Below, piece by piece: positions 20,462-30,676 of a stretch of DNA of 64,000 nucleotides (position 1 is the first letter of the stretch; the number at the start of each line of letters is the position of its first letter). The notes beneath the pieces were generated by a model. The model had not been told where the DNA came from and did no database searches. It saw only the letters and a program-made list of their open reading frames with translations. The stretch comes from Thauera sedimentorum. Lineage in GTDB: Bacteria; Pseudomonadota; Gammaproteobacteria; Burkholderiales; Rhodocyclaceae. The position numbers and the translations under genes were made by a program. The stretch lies in contig NZ_JACTAH010000001.1 in assembly GCF_014489115.1 (NCBI RefSeq), forward strand, positions 434,001-498,000, given 5' to 3'.

Positions 20462-21205
20462 ATGCGCATTCTCGTCAGCAACGACGATGGTTACTTCGCG
20501 CCGGGCATTGCGGCGCTTGCCGAGGCGCTCGCCACGGTGGGTGAGGTGACCGTGGTCGCCCCCGAGCGCGACCGCAGCGGTGCGAGCAACTCGCTGACGC
20601 TCGACCGGCCGCTGTCGCTGCGCCGCGCGGCCAACGGATTCTATTTCGTCAATGGTACGCCGACCGACTGCGTGCATCTGGCCGTGACCGGCATGCTCGA
20701 TCATCTGCCCGACATGGTGGTTTCGGGGGTCAATCACGGCGCCAACATGGGCGACGACACCATCTACTCCGGCACGGTCGCCGCGGCCACCGAGGGCTTC
20801 CTGCTGGGCGTGCCGTCGATCGCGGTGTCGCTGGTGAGCAAGGGTGCGAGCGATTTCACCGCCGCGGCGCGCGTCGCCAAGGATCTGGCCGAACGATTCA
20901 AGCGGGCTCCTTTCCGGCAAGCCGCACTGCTCAACGTGAATGTGCCGGACCGTCCCTACGAGGCGCTTGGCGGCGTTCGCGTGACCCGTCTGGGCAAGCG
21001 CCACAAGGCGGAGCCGGTCATCCGCAGCCTGACGCCGCGGCAGGAGACCGTCTACTGGATCGGTGCTGCCGGCGAGGCGGCGGACGCCGGCGAGGGGACC
21101 GACTTCCATGCGGTGGCCAACGGTTGCGTGTCGGTGACCCCGCTACAGATCGATCTGACGCATACCGGGCAGATCGCCCCGGTAGCGGACTGGCTGGCGC
21201 AATGA
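20462..21205 (+). CDS. surE: 5'/3'-nucleotidase SurE
   Basis: 247 residues from ATG 20462 ([15 protein letters not shown]), which carries the metal-binding Asp-Asp pair; a long in-frame extension upstream covers the tRNA and is rejected. Further signatures are [22 protein letters not shown] and [19 protein letters not shown]. SurE dephosphorylates nucleoside monophosphates and is induced in stationary phase. The stop overlaps the pcm start as ATGA, in the classic surE-pcm-nlpD-rpoS cluster. Confidence 0.96.
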   Translation: MRILVSNDDGYFAPGIAALAEALATVGEVTVVAPERDRSGASNSLTLDRPLSLRRAANGFYFVNGTPTDCVHLAVTGMLDHLPDMVVSGVNHGANMGDDTIYSGTVAAATEGFLLGVPSIAVSLVSKGASDFTAAARVAKDLAERFKRAPFRQAALLNVNVPDRPYEALGGVRVTRLGKRHKAEPVIRSLTPRQETVYWIGAAGEAADAGEGTDFHAVANGCVSVTPLQIDLTHTGQIAPVADWLAQ

Positions 21206-21858
21206 ACATGCCGCTTGCCGACGCCGGACGGGCCGCGATGCGTGCGCGGGCGCGCATGGTGGAGCGCCTGCGGACCCAGGGCGTGCGCGACGAAAAGGTG
21301 CTGGCGGCGATGATGCAGGTGCCGCGCCACCAGTTCGTGCAGGAGGGGCTGGCGTACAGCGCGTACGACGATACGGCCCTGCCGATCGGCTTTCAGCAGA
21401 CGATTTCGCAGCCCTTCGTGGTCGCACGGATGATCGAGCTGCTGCGCGCGGGCCGTGAACTCGGGCGTACGCTGGAGGTCGGTGCCGGTTGCGGTTATCA
21501 GGCTGCCGTGCTGTCCTTCGTCGCCGCGGAGGTCTACGCGGTCGAGCGCATCCGCCCGCTGCTGGATCGCGCGCGCGAGAACCTGCGTACGCTGCGCCGT
21601 CCGAACGTGCGCTTGAAACATGCGGATGGTAACCTCGGGTTGCCCGAGGCGGCGCCGTTCGACACCATCATCGTCGCCGCGGCCGCGCCGTCCGTGCCCC
21701 AGGCGCTCAAGGAACAACTTGCGCCCGGCGGCCGTCTGATGATCCCGGTGGGAACAGGCGATCAACGTCTGGTGCTTGTCGAGCGCCAGGGTGGAACATT
21801 CAGGGAAAGCCGGCTCGAAGCAGTGCGCTTCGTGCCCTTGCTGACGGGTACGGAATGA
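21202..21858 (+). CDS. pcm: Protein-L-isoaspartate O-methyltransferase
   Basis: 218 residues. VPRHQFV and [10 protein letters not shown] match the PCMT substrate region, and [14 protein letters not shown] is the SAM-binding motif I. It methylates isoaspartyl residues to start repair of aged proteins. ATG 21202 overlaps the surE stop by 4 bases, and its own stop overlaps nlpD by 4. Confidence 0.95.
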   Translation: MNMPLADAGRAAMRARARMVERLRTQGVRDEKVLAAMMQVPRHQFVQEGLAYSAYDDTALPIGFQQTISQPFVVARMIELLRAGRELGRTLEVGAGCGYQAAVLSFVAAEVYAVERIRPLLDRARENLRTLRRPNVRLKHADGNLGLPEAAPFDTIIVAAAAPSVPQALKEQLAPGGRLMIPVGTGDQRLVLVERQGGTFRESRLEAVRFVPLLTGTE

Positions 21859-22772
21859 GAAGGAAGACGATGTCGGGAGGTATTTCGCGCCTCGCCCTGG
21901 TGGCGATGGCTGCAATGTTGCTGGGTGGTTGTGCGTCCAAGACTGCGGCGCCGGTGCGCGACGCGACCGTGCCGCCTCCGGTCGCCGAAACGGCGGCCAC
22001 CCCGTCCCAGGATAGGATGTTCCATGTGGTGCAGCCGGGCGACACCCTGATGGGCATCTCGCGCCAGTATGGGCAGAGCGTCGCCGACCTGGTTTCCTGG
22101 AACGGCCTGAGCAACCCGAACCAGATCTCGGTCGGTCAGCAGTTGCGCGTTGCGCCGCCGGAGGGAGCGGTGGCGCAGACGATGGCGATACCGGATACCA
22201 CCGAGCTGCGTCCGCTCACCGCTTCGCCGGCAACGGAAGGGCCCGTCTTGATCGAGGAGCCCAAGGGTGGGCGGCAGCCCTACAGCGATCAGGCGTGGGC
22301 AGCACTGCAGGGGCGTCCGGCGGTGCCCGCGGAGGTTGCAGCACCGGCCCAGACCGGCGAGCAGGGCGCATCCCCGGCCGCGGCCAGCGCCTGGGTGTGG
22401 CCGATTGGCGGTGGGGAGATCCTGCTGGGCTTCGAGCAGCCCAAGGGCGAGAACGGCAAATTGCTCAACAAGGGCATAGACATCGGCAGCGCACCCGGCA
22501 CGCCGGTACTGGCTTCCGCGCCCGGAACGGTCATGTATGCCGGCAGCGGCTTGCGCGGTTTCGGAAAACTGGTCATCATCAGGCACGAGTCGGACTACCA
22601 GACCGTATATGCCCACAATCAGGCCTTACTGGTGAAGGAGGGCGAGACGGTGACTCAAGGTCAGAAGATTGCCGAGCTGGGGAGTACCGATGCGGATCGC
22701 CCCATGCTGCATTTCGAGATCCGTAGACAGGGCAGGCCACTGGACCCATTGAAGTACCTGCCCCCGCGCTGA
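21855..22772 (+). CDS. nlpD: NlpD-like lipoprotein, LysM and degenerate M23 domain
   Basis: 305 residues. Lipoprotein signal ends LLGGCAS; a LysM peptidoglycan-binding domain ([17 protein letters not shown]) covers about residues 57-100. A C-terminal LytM/M23 domain includes [16 protein letters not shown]. The zinc-binding residues of active LytM are missing: the usual HxG-D and HLH positions read NKGID and MLH. This fits NlpD as an activator of amidase AmiC in daughter-cell separation, not a peptidase. rpoS promoters often lie inside nlpD. A second start is possible at Met6 (21870). Confidence 0.94.
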   Translation: MRRKTMSGGISRLALVAMAAMLLGGCASKTAAPVRDATVPPPVAETAATPSQDRMFHVVQPGDTLMGISRQYGQSVADLVSWNGLSNPNQISVGQQLRVAPPEGAVAQTMAIPDTTELRPLTASPATEGPVLIEEPKGGRQPYSDQAWAALQGRPAVPAEVAAPAQTGEQGASPAAASAWVWPIGGGEILLGFEQPKGENGKLLNKGIDIGSAPGTPVLASAPGTVMYAGSGLRGFGKLVIIRHESDYQTVYAHNQALLVKEGETVTQGQKIAELGSTDADRPMLHFEIRRQGRPLDPLKYLPPR

Positions 22773-22782
22773 CGAGGAGGCC

Positions 22783-23718
22783 ATGCACGATCCGGCAACG
22801 CCTGAAGACGTTGACTGCCAGGAACCGGATCTGCCGCTCGAGGTGGAGGTTTTTGCCGAACCTCCTCCTCCGGCACCGGAGAGCGAGTTTCTCAGCGATG
22901 TCACGCAGATCTACCTGAACGAGATCGGCGCCAATCCGCTGCTCACGGCACAGGAAGAGGTCGCACTGGCGCGGCGGGTGCGTGCGGGCGACTTCGATGC
23001 CCGCCAGGTGATGATCGAGCGCAACCTGCGCCTGGTCGTCAATATCGCCAAGCACTACCTGAACCGGGGAATTCCGCTGCTCGACCTGGTCGAGGAAGGC
23101 AACCTCGGGTTGATGCACGCGCTGGAGAAGTTCGATCCCGAGCGCGGCTTCCGCTTCTCCACGTACGCGACCTGGTGGATCCGGCAGAACATCGAGCGCG
23201 CGATCATGAACCAGTCGCGCACCATCCGGCTGCCGGTTCATGTGGTCAAGGAGCTCAACCAGGTGTTGCGCGCCCAGCGCCATCTGGAGGCCTCGGGCAA
23301 CGGCGAGTACAGCCTGGAGGAGATCGCCCAGCGCCTGGGCCGCCCGGTGGAGGATGTCCGGGCCATCCTGGCGGTGTCGGAGCACACCGCATCGCTTGAC
23401 GCACCGCTGGACATCGATCCTTCTCTGTCCATCGGCGAGTCACTGGCCGACGAGCACGCCGAAACCCCCGAAACGCAGATCCATACCGGCGAGATCGAAA
23501 CCCTGATCCGCGAGTGGATCGCCATGCTCAACGACAAGCAGCGGCTGGTGATCCGGCACCGTTACGGGCTGGACGAGTGCGAACTGATGACGCTCGAAGA
23601 GCTTGCCGCGCAGCTCGGCCTGACCCGCGAGCGGGTGCGGCAGATCCAGCTCGAGGCGCTGGGTCAGCTGCGTCGCATCCTCAAGCGGCGCGGTATCTCC
23701 AAGGACGTCCTGCTCTGA
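22783..23718 (+). CDS. rpoS: RNA polymerase sigma factor RpoS
   Basis: 311 residues. Region 1.2 (DVTQIYLNEIGANPLLTAQEE), region 2 with NLRLVVNIAKHYLNRG, DLVEEGNLGLMHA and the -10 helix FSTYATWWIRQNIERAI, region 3, and region 4 helix-turn-helix ending LTRERVRQIQLEAL. This pattern plus the surE-pcm-nlpD context marks the stationary-phase and general stress sigma factor, not RpoD or RpoH. The 16-base gap to the convergent mltB holds no obvious terminator. Confidence 0.96.
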   Translation: MHDPATPEDVDCQEPDLPLEVEVFAEPPPPAPESEFLSDVTQIYLNEIGANPLLTAQEEVALARRVRAGDFDARQVMIERNLRLVVNIAKHYLNRGIPLLDLVEEGNLGLMHALEKFDPERGFRFSTYATWWIRQNIERAIMNQSRTIRLPVHVVKELNQVLRAQRHLEASGNGEYSLEEIAQRLGRPVEDVRAILAVSEHTASLDAPLDIDPSLSIGESLADEHAETPETQIHTGEIETLIREWIAMLNDKQRLVIRHRYGLDECELMTLEELAAQLGLTRERVRQIQLEALGQLRRILKRRGISKDVLL

Positions 23719-23734
23719 GCGCTGAAGGCGGCGC

Positions 23735-24730
23735 CTACCTGCCGTTTGCCTGGCGCAGGGCTTCGGCCAGCTGGAACACCGCCATCGCATAGAAGCTGCT
23801 GCGGTTGTAGCGGGTGATCACATAGAAATTGCGATAGCCCAGCCAGTATTCGGTTTCCGCGCCGGGGCTGGCCAGATCGACCAGGGTGGCGGTCTCCGCG
23901 GGGGCGCCGCCCTCGCTGCGGGCGATGCCGGCGGCGGTCAGCGTTTCCGGCGACAGGATGGGGTCGATGCCGGCATCGACCAGGGGCTGGACCGCGGCGG
24001 TCGGGGCGATCCGCGCGCGCTCGGCCACCGGGCGACCCGCCTGCCAGCCGTGCGCGTGCAGATAGTTGGCAACGCTGCCGATGGCATCGACCGGATCGGC
24101 GTCGAAGTCGATCCGTCCGTCGCCATCGAAATCCACTGCATAGTTGCGCACGCTGCTCGGCAGGAACTGCGGGTAGCCGACCGCGCCGGCATAGGAGCCG
24201 AAGTAGCTCATGGGGTCGCGGCGCTGTTCGCGCGCGAGCAGCAGCAGTTGTTCGAGCTCGCGGCGAAAGAGGGGCGCGCGCGGCGGGTAGTCGAAGGCCA
24301 GGGTGGCGAGTGCGGAGAGCGTCTCGAAGTTGCCGGTGTGGCGGCCGTAGAGCGTCTCAACGCCGATGATGGCGACGATCACCTCCTCCGGCACACCGTA
24401 CTGCTCGCTGGCGCGACGGATTGTCCCGGCGTGCTCCTGCCAGAAGGCGACGCCGCCGTCGATGCGTGTGCGGTCCAGGAAACGGGCACGGTAGCGCTGC
24501 CAGGAGCGCACGCCCGGGGTCGCCGGCGGGCGGATCAGTTCGATCACCCGCGGATGATGCTCGGCACGGTCGAGCAGGGCGTAGAGCTGGGCGTCGTCGA
24601 AGCCGTGGGCGCTGCTCATCTCGCGGATGAACTCGCGCACCTCCTCGCGATGCACGTAGGAGGCGCTGGCGGTGATCGGCAGGGTGGCGGCCGCCAGGGC
24701 GATCAACAGTCGGCGGGTGCTTGCGGTCAT
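23735..24730 (-). CDS. mltB: Membrane-bound lytic murein transglycosylase B
   Basis: 331 residues from the minus-strand ATG at 24730, which overlaps the tgpA stop by 4 bases; a longer upstream reading lies inside tgpA. Sec-type signal LLIALAAATLPITASA without a clear lipobox. The catalytic Glu125 sits in GVETLYGRHTG; GAVGYPQFLPSS and DFDGDGRIDF (a calcium-binding-like loop) are MltB hallmarks. It cleaves peptidoglycan glycan strands to 1,6-anhydro-MurNAc ends in the periplasm. Confidence 0.94.
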   Translation of the reverse strand: MTASTRRLLIALAAATLPITASASYVHREEVREFIREMSSAHGFDDAQLYALLDRAEHHPRVIELIRPPATPGVRSWQRYRARFLDRTRIDGGVAFWQEHAGTIRRASEQYGVPEEVIVAIIGVETLYGRHTGNFETLSALATLAFDYPPRAPLFRRELEQLLLLAREQRRDPMSYFGSYAGAVGYPQFLPSSVRNYAVDFDGDGRIDFDADPVDAIGSVANYLHAHGWQAGRPVAERARIAPTAAVQPLVDAGIDPILSPETLTAAGIARSEGGAPAETATLVDLASPGAETEYWLGYRNFYVITRYNRSSFYAMAVFQLAEALRQANGR

Positions 24731-26664
24731 GACAGTTGCAGTCTCCGGATACGTTGCTTCAGGGCGCGGATGTCCGCCGCCGCGCCCGGCGCACGATAGC
24801 GCAGGCGGGCATAGTCGGTGGCGATCCTCTCGATGTCGGCTGCGCGGGCGGGAAACGCCTCGCGGAGCCGGGCGGCGAAAGCGAGCGGGCCTTCCCACGG
24901 GGCGCGGGCCAGCCCGTGGCGTGCTGCCTTGCGGCAGAACGCGAGCCAGGCGCGATCGAGCGGATCGACGCGGCGGCGCTGCAGGACCGCCCAGCCGAGC
25001 AAAGCGGTCATCAGCAGGCCGGCGGCGGCGCTCATCATCACGGTCAGCGTCCGCCAGTCGGTCCGTGCAAGGCCCAGGCGTTCCAGCAGGTCGCGCTGCC
25101 TGTCGGGATTGTAGCCAAGAACCCACTGGTTCCAGTGGTTGGACAGCGCTTCCCACTGGTTGCGGAGGCCGCGCAACCACGAGAACTCGGCGCGCATCAG
25201 CAGCGGACGCGGATCGCCGAGGCGGAGCGACTCGCCCAGGCCGGCCTCGATGCGGCGCGGTGCCGCCAGGGCGGTCGGGTCGACACGCCGCCAGCCTTCG
25301 CCTGCCAGCCACACTTCGGCCCAGGCGTGGGCGTCGGACTGGCGCACCACCATCACGTTATCGACCGGATTGATCGCGCCGCCCTGGTAGCCGGTGACTA
25401 CCCGCGCAGGGACGCCCGCGGCGCGCATGAGGAAGACGAAGGCGGAGGCAAAGTGTTCGCAGAAACCCTCGCGAGTGTCGAACAGGAAGCCGTCTACCGT
25501 GTCTTCGCCGAGTAGCGCCGGATTCAGGGTGTAGACGTAGTCGCCCGCCCGCAGGTGCGCGACCGCCCGCTGCAGGACGTCGCGCGCGCCGCCGCCAGCG
25601 CCGGCGAAACCTTCGGCCAGCTCGCGTGCGCGCGGGTTGCCCTGCGGCGGCAGGCGCAGCGCGGCGGCCAGCACGGCTTCGCTCTCGCCGAGGCCGACCA
25701 CGGTGTCGGGCCGGGCGCGGAGCGCGAAACGGGCGCGGCTGCGCACCGGGCGTGGGGCAAGAAGCTGGAAGTCGCCGGTGTAGGCGAAGCCGGCGAGTCC
25801 CGCATCGGGATAGTCGAGCGCCAGCACCCAGCGCTGGTTGTGCGGCTCCAGCGTGAGTTCGTAGGCGTAGTTCGGTCCGTCGGGCTGATACACCGGCTCG
25901 TTGCGTGGCGTGCTTCGACCCGCGCGCCATGTGCGGCCGTCGAACTCGGTCAGGACCGGGCCGCGCCAATAGCGCTGGGTGGGTGCGGGCGGCTCGCCGT
26001 CGAAGTCGGCGCGAAAGGCGATGGCATCCGACAGGCTGAGTTCGCTGATCGAGCCCGGCGCCATCGAATCGGACAGACCGCTGATGCCGCTGTGCGCGTC
26101 GGCGGGGAGTCCCCACAGCGGACCCTGTACGCGGGGGAACAGGATGAACAGCACCAACATGAAGGGTAGCGCCTGGGCGAACAGCAGTCCGCCCGCGCGC
26201 AGCTGAACGCCCGGAGCCGCCCGCGGCTGGTGCAGGGCGAGCAGGGTGACGGTGGCGAGCCAGGCGCCGGTGAGCGCGAGGGCTGCCACCGGCAGGGTCT
26301 GGTTGTAGAAGAACAGCCCCAGTTGCAGGAAGAAGCTCAGCAGCACGGCGACCCGCACGTCCCGCGTACTGTCGCCTTCCAGCAGCTTGAGGCAGAGCAG
26401 GGCCGCCAGCAGCGCGACGCCCGGGTCCTTGCCGAAGAAGTGCCCGAAATGAAAGCGGATGCCGGCGGCGACGCCCGCGGCAAGCACCAACAGGATCAGG
26501 CGCGGTGGGCCGGACTGGCGGATGCGCCACAGTTGCGCGCCACGCAAGATCAGCAGCGCGAAGCACAGCGCGGACAGCCAGACCGGAAGATGGGCGGCGT
26601 GGGGTGCCAGGGTGAGGAAGGCGGTGGCCAGCAGCCAGCGGTGTGCGGAAGCCTCAGCGTTCAT
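24727..26664 (-). CDS. tgpA: TgpA-like membrane protein with periplasmic transglutaminase domain (DUF3488)
   Basis: 645 residues. N-terminal set of hydrophobic helices (about residues 1-190), a periplasmic transglutaminase-core domain, one late helix (MMSAAAGLLMTALLGWAVL) and a C-terminal cytoplasmic DUF4129-like tail. The catalytic triad is visible as Cys402 (GFCEHFA), His446 (SDAHAWAE) and Asp462 (VDPTA). TgpA is essential in Pseudomonas aeruginosa, with unknown substrate. It lies in a minus-strand operon moxR - DUF58 - tgpA - mltB with overlapping junctions, a widely conserved MoxR module. Confidence 0.92.
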   Translation of the reverse strand: MNAEASAHRWLLATAFLTLAPHAAHLPVWLSALCFALLILRGAQLWRIRQSGPPRLILLVLAAGVAAGIRFHFGHFFGKDPGVALLAALLCLKLLEGDSTRDVRVAVLLSFFLQLGLFFYNQTLPVAALALTGAWLATVTLLALHQPRAAPGVQLRAGGLLFAQALPFMLVLFILFPRVQGPLWGLPADAHSGISGLSDSMAPGSISELSLSDAIAFRADFDGEPPAPTQRYWRGPVLTEFDGRTWRAGRSTPRNEPVYQPDGPNYAYELTLEPHNQRWVLALDYPDAGLAGFAYTGDFQLLAPRPVRSRARFALRARPDTVVGLGESEAVLAAALRLPPQGNPRARELAEGFAGAGGGARDVLQRAVAHLRAGDYVYTLNPALLGEDTVDGFLFDTREGFCEHFASAFVFLMRAAGVPARVVTGYQGGAINPVDNVMVVRQSDAHAWAEVWLAGEGWRRVDPTALAAPRRIEAGLGESLRLGDPRPLLMRAEFSWLRGLRNQWEALSNHWNQWVLGYNPDRQRDLLERLGLARTDWRTLTVMMSAAAGLLMTALLGWAVLQRRRVDPLDRAWLAFCRKAARHGLARAPWEGPLAFAARLREAFPARAADIERIATDYARLRYRAPGAAADIRALKQRIRRLQLS

Positions 26665-27640
26665 CGTCCGGACTCCGGTGCAGGGCCAGCAGCATCAATC
26701 CTTCATGCAGATGCCGCGCCCCTGTGCCGCGCGGCAGTTGCGCATCGCCAAGACGCAGTGCAAACGGCTGTCCGCTGGCGTGCGCCGCGATCAGCCAGGC
26801 GCTGAGGCGTGCGAGCCGCGCTTCGTCGTCCATGCCTGCCGGCAGTTCGGCCCAGTCGAGCACGATGTCGCTGCCCGCGCTGCCGGCGAACTGCTTGGTG
26901 AGTAGGGGGCCGCCGCGTGCGAAAGCCTTCCACGCGACGTGGCGCGGCGAGTCGGCACGCTGGTGCTCGCGCAGGCCGGCGAAGTCCTCGTCGCCGTGCT
27001 GGTGCCGGCGCGTGCCCGGCCCGATGTTGCTGCCCGATGGCAGTGGTGGCGGGTCGGCTTCCGGTGCCGGGTACACCAGGCAGCGCAGGTCCGGCACCAG
27101 CACGCTCCAGGCGCGGATCAGGCCCAGCGGATAGCGGGTTTCCACGGTGATGCGGCCGGGACGCAACCAGCCGCGGCGGCTGGTGGGCAGTTCGAGTGCC
27201 GCCTCGGCGACCTCCCCCGCAGGCAGGTCGATTCGGGCCCGGCTCGTGCCTGCCGCAAGCTGGAGCGCAGGCCGTGGCGTGTCGCGGTCGTTGCCAAGCT
27301 GCAGGAGGAAACGTGCCGGTTCGCCGCAGAACACCGGTTCGCAGCGTCCGGCGTGAATCTGCAGGTTCAGCAGGTTGCGGAAGGCGTGCACGATGCTGGT
27401 GACCGCGATGCCGCCGAGCAGGAAGGTGAGCGCGAAGCCGAGGCTGAGCTCGTAGTTGATCGAGGCGATCAGCATCACCAGCAGGGTGGCCGCAAAAGCC
27501 AGCCCGGCCGGCGTGGGCAGCACGAAGATGCGGCGTTGCGGCAGGCGGATGGGCAGCGCCTCCGCCCGCCCGATGCGGAACAGCCAGCGCTCCAGGGCAG
27601 TGCGCAGCGGTCCGCCGGGGGATGCAAGCAGGCCGGGCAT
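26654..27640 (-). CDS. DUF58 domain protein
   Basis: 328 residues from the minus-strand ATG at 27640, overlapping the moxR stop by one base. Two adjacent hydrophobic segments (AGLAFAATLLVMLIASINY and ALTFLLGGIAVTSIV) precede a C-terminal DUF58 region with the typical YPLGLIRAWS and a conserved RxHQHGDEDFAGLREHQ-like stretch followed by WKAFARGG. DUF58 proteins accompany MoxR ATPases and are thought to be von Willebrand-like adaptor or client proteins. It overlaps tgpA by 11 bases. Confidence 0.9.
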   Translation of the reverse strand: MPGLLASPGGPLRTALERWLFRIGRAEALPIRLPQRRIFVLPTPAGLAFAATLLVMLIASINYELSLGFALTFLLGGIAVTSIVHAFRNLLNLQIHAGRCEPVFCGEPARFLLQLGNDRDTPRPALQLAAGTSRARIDLPAGEVAEAALELPTSRRGWLRPGRITVETRYPLGLIRAWSVLVPDLRCLVYPAPEADPPPLPSGSNIGPGTRRHQHGDEDFAGLREHQRADSPRHVAWKAFARGGPLLTKQFAGSAGSDIVLDWAELPAGMDDEARLARLSAWLIAAHASGQPFALRLGDAQLPRGTGARHLHEGLMLLALHRSPDDER

Positions 27641-28557
27641 CAGATCAGCGGGACGGCCTCGATCATCGCCCGCAGCATCTCGGGCGGTGCCGGCCGGCCG
27701 TCGGCGGCCAGATGCAGGCGATGGCCGGCGACGTGGGGGAACATCGCCTGCACATCCTCGGGCAGGACATGGTCCCGGCCATCCACCAGTGCCCATCCGC
27801 GTGCGGCGGACAGCAGCGCGAGGCCCGCGCGCGGACTCAGGCCGGCGGCCAGTTCGGCGTTCTGGCGGGTCGCTGCGACCAGTGTGTGTAGATAGTCGAT
27901 CAGGCGGTCGGCGACGATGAGTTCGCGCGCCGCCCGCTGCAGGTCGAGCAGGTCCTGCGGGCGGATCACCGCCTCGCGGCGTTCGAGCAGGCTGCGGCGG
28001 TCCTCGCCCATCAGCAGGGCGCGCTCGGCGGCGCGGTCGGGATAGCCCAGGCGGATGCGCATCAGGAAGCGGTCCAGCTGGCTCTCCGGCAGCGGGAAGG
28101 TGCCGATCTGGTCAACCGGGTTCTGCGTGGCGATGACGAAGAAGGGTGCCGGCAGCGCGAGTGTCTGGCCGTCGGCGGTGACCTGGTGCTCCTCCATGGC
28201 TTCGAGCAGCGCGCTCTGCGTCTTGGGGGTGGCGCGGTTGACCTCGTCGGCGAGGATCAGCTGGGAGAAGATCGGTCCGGGGTGAAAGCGGAAGGCGCTG
28301 GTGTCGCGGTCGAACACCGACACGCCGATGATGTCTGCCGGCAGCAGGTCGCTGGTGAACTGGATGCGCTGGAACTGCAGGCCGATCAGCCGCGCCATGA
28401 CGTGGGCCAGCGTGGTCTTGCCCACGCCGGGTACGTCCTCGATCAGCAGGTGCCCGCGGGCAATCGCACAGGTCAGCGCGAGACGCAGCTCGTGCTCCTT
28501 GCCGAGGATGATCTGGCCGGCCGCTTCGAGCAGGCGGGTGATGTGGTGATGGGGCAT
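27640..28557 (-). CDS. MoxR-family AAA+ ATPase
   Basis: 305 residues. Walker A EDVPGVGKTTL with Lys47, Walker B LILADEVNRA, sensor 1 FVIATQNP, and the MoxR helix insert region (TPKTQSALLEAMEEHQVT). MoxR ATPases act as chaperones in assembly or activation of partner complexes, usually with the DUF58 and transglutaminase proteins encoded next to them, as here. It is the first gene of the minus-strand operon. Confidence 0.94.
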   Translation of the reverse strand: MPHHHITRLLEAAGQIILGKEHELRLALTCAIARGHLLIEDVPGVGKTTLAHVMARLIGLQFQRIQFTSDLLPADIIGVSVFDRDTSAFRFHPGPIFSQLILADEVNRATPKTQSALLEAMEEHQVTADGQTLALPAPFFVIATQNPVDQIGTFPLPESQLDRFLMRIRLGYPDRAAERALLMGEDRRSLLERREAVIRPQDLLDLQRAARELIVADRLIDYLHTLVAATRQNAELAAGLSPRAGLALLSAARGWALVDGRDHVLPEDVQAMFPHVAGHRLHLAADGRPAPPEMLRAMIEAVPLI

Positions 28558-28692
28558 CGCCGGGATACTGTGAAATCAATAAGGAAGCGGTGATAATAGA
28601 CGACAAACATCATGAGGCTGGGCCGCCCGCTGAATCCGCAAGGTATGAGGCCGGCAGGCGCGGCAAAGTTCGGCGCTGAGGAGAGAGGGGGT

Positions 28693-29619
28693 ATGACGAC
28701 AACCGCGTTCATCACGCATCGCGAATGCTGGCTCCATGACATGGGGACCTTTCACCCGGAGTGTCCCGACCGTCTGTCGGCGATCAACGACCGCCTGATC
28801 GCCGCGGGGCTGGACCTCTATCTGTCGTTCTACGACGCGCCTTACGCCGAACCCGAACAGATCACCCGCGCCCATCCGGCGAGCTACTTCGAGGAGCTCT
28901 CGGCCAATGTGCCCGAGCACGGCATCCGCCACCTCGACCCGGACACGGCGATGAGCCCCAACACGCTGAAGGCGGCGCTGCGCTCGGCCGGTGCCGGCGT
29001 GCTGGCCACCGACCTGGTGATGAAGGGCGAGGTCGAGAACGCCTTCTGCGCCATCCGCCCGCCCGGCCACCATGCCGAGCGCGCCAAGGCGATGGGGTTC
29101 TGCTTCCTCAACAACGTGGCGATCGCGGCCTTGCACGCGCTCGAGGCGCATGGACTGGAGCGGGTGGCGATCATCGACTTCGACGTGCACCACGGCAACG
29201 GCACCGAGGACATCTTCCGCGAGGACCCGCGGGTGATGATGGCCAGCATCTTCCAGCACCCGTTCTATCCCTACAGCGGCGCGGACAACCCGCCTGCCCA
29301 CATGTGCAACGTGCCGGTGCCCGCAGGCACCCGGGGCGACGCCTTCCGGCAGATCGTCAGCGACATGTGGCTGCCGGCGCTGCGCAAGCACAACCCGCAG
29401 GCGATCTTCATCTCCGCAGGTTTCGACGCGCACTACGAGGACGACATGGGCTCGCTCGGCCTGGTCGAGGCCGACTACATCTGGGTGACCGAGCAGATCA
29501 AGGGGCTTGCAACCGAGTGCGGCCACAAGCGCATCGTCTCCCTGCTGGAAGGCGGCTATTCGCTTTCCTCGCTCGCCCGCTCCGTCGTGTCGCACATCAA
29601 GGCCCTGGCCGATCTCTGA
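28693..29619 (+). CDS. Histone deacetylase superfamily hydrolase
   Basis: 308 residues from ATG 28693, preceded by GGAGAGAGGGGG; an in-frame upstream ATG at 28612 lacks a ribosome site. Motifs of zinc-dependent HDAC-fold amidohydrolases are present: RPPGHHAERAKAMGFCF with the His-His charge relay, DFDVHHGNGTEDIF with the zinc Asp and His, and SAGFDAHYED with the second zinc Asp. Bacterial relatives include acetoin utilization protein AcuC, polyamine deacetylases and lysine deacetylases. The substrate cannot be told from sequence. It is transcribed divergently from moxR. Confidence 0.9.
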   Translation: MTTTAFITHRECWLHDMGTFHPECPDRLSAINDRLIAAGLDLYLSFYDAPYAEPEQITRAHPASYFEELSANVPEHGIRHLDPDTAMSPNTLKAALRSAGAGVLATDLVMKGEVENAFCAIRPPGHHAERAKAMGFCFLNNVAIAALHALEAHGLERVAIIDFDVHHGNGTEDIFREDPRVMMASIFQHPFYPYSGADNPPAHMCNVPVPAGTRGDAFRQIVSDMWLPALRKHNPQAIFISAGFDAHYEDDMGSLGLVEADYIWVTEQIKGLATECGHKRIVSLLEGGYSLSSLARSVVSHIKALADL

Positions 29620-29770
29620 GCTGCAACAAGTGGAACCGCCCCGCCGGACCTGCTCCTTGCGAGGGCGTTGGCCGCCGGGCTTGCAGCGATGCACGCGGTT
29701 CCCCTCAAGCCGGGCTGGTCGCGCGAACGCGATCGGTTAGAATGGGTTTTTTAACTGTTTCGGCCACGTC

Positions 29771-30649
29771 ATGATTACCGGATCCTTAGTCGCCATCGTC
29801 ACCCCGATGCATGAAGATGGCAGCCTGGATATCGCCCGCCTGCGCAGCCTGATCGACTTTCACGTCGCGGAAGGTACGGACGGTATCGTCATTGTCGGCA
29901 CCACCGGCGAGTCGCCCACGGTCAACTTCGAAGAGCACTGCGAGCTGATCAAGATCGCCGTCGAGCACGCCGCCGGCCGCATCCCGGTGATCGCCGGCAC
30001 CGGCGCCAACGCCACCGACGAGGCTGTCGAGCTGGCGCGTTTTGCGGCCGACGCAGGTGCTGCGGCACACCTGTCTGTGGTGCCCTACTACAACAAGCCC
30101 TCCCAGGAAGGCCTGTATCGCCACTTCCGCACCATCGCGGAGGCGGTCGAGCTGCCGCTGATCCTCTACAACGTGCCCGGCCGCACGGTCGCCGATCTGG
30201 CCAACGACACCACCTTGCGCCTGGCCGAGATCCCCAACATCGTCGGCATCAAGGACGCCACCGGCAGCATCGACCGCGCCTGTGACCTGATCGCCCGCGC
30301 GCCGAAGGGCTTCGCGCTCTACAGCGGTGACGACATGACCGCAGCCTGCTTCATCATGCTGGGCGGCCACGGCACCATCTCGGTTACCGCCAACGTGGCG
30401 CCGCGTGCCATGCACGAGATGTGCGCCGCGGCACTGGAAGGCGACGCCCGCCGGGTGCGCGAGATCAATGCCCGCCTGGTGGGGCTGCACCGCGACCTGT
30501 TCTGTGAAGCCAACCCGATTCCGGTCAAGTGGGCGGTGGAACAGATGGGGCTGATCGGTCCGGGCATTCGCCTGCCGCTTACGCCGCTGTCTGCGGCACT
30601 GCACGAACGCGTGCGCCAGGCCATGCGCCAGGCCGGCATCAACGTCTGA
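29771..30649 (+). CDS. dapA: 4-hydroxy-tetrahydrodipicolinate synthase
   Basis: 292 residues, a TIM-barrel class I aldolase. GTTGESPTV near the start binds pyruvate, LYNVPGRT holds the catalytic Tyr, and [10 protein letters not shown] holds the Schiff-base Lys. It condenses pyruvate with aspartate semialdehyde in lysine and meso-diaminopimelate synthesis. It sits 27 bases before bamC, the same neighbour as in many Proteobacteria. A TAGAAT at 29738-29743 could be its -10, with weak support. Confidence 0.96.
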   Translation: MITGSLVAIVTPMHEDGSLDIARLRSLIDFHVAEGTDGIVIVGTTGESPTVNFEEHCELIKIAVEHAAGRIPVIAGTGANATDEAVELARFAADAGAAAHLSVVPYYNKPSQEGLYRHFRTIAEAVELPLILYNVPGRTVADLANDTTLRLAEIPNIVGIKDATGSIDRACDLIARAPKGFALYSGDDMTAACFIMLGGHGTISVTANVAPRAMHEMCAAALEGDARRVREINARLVGLHRDLFCEANPIPVKWAVEQMGLIGPGIRLPLTPLSAALHERVRQAMRQAGINV

Positions 30650-30676
30650 CACATTCCTATAGACTGCAGGAACCCA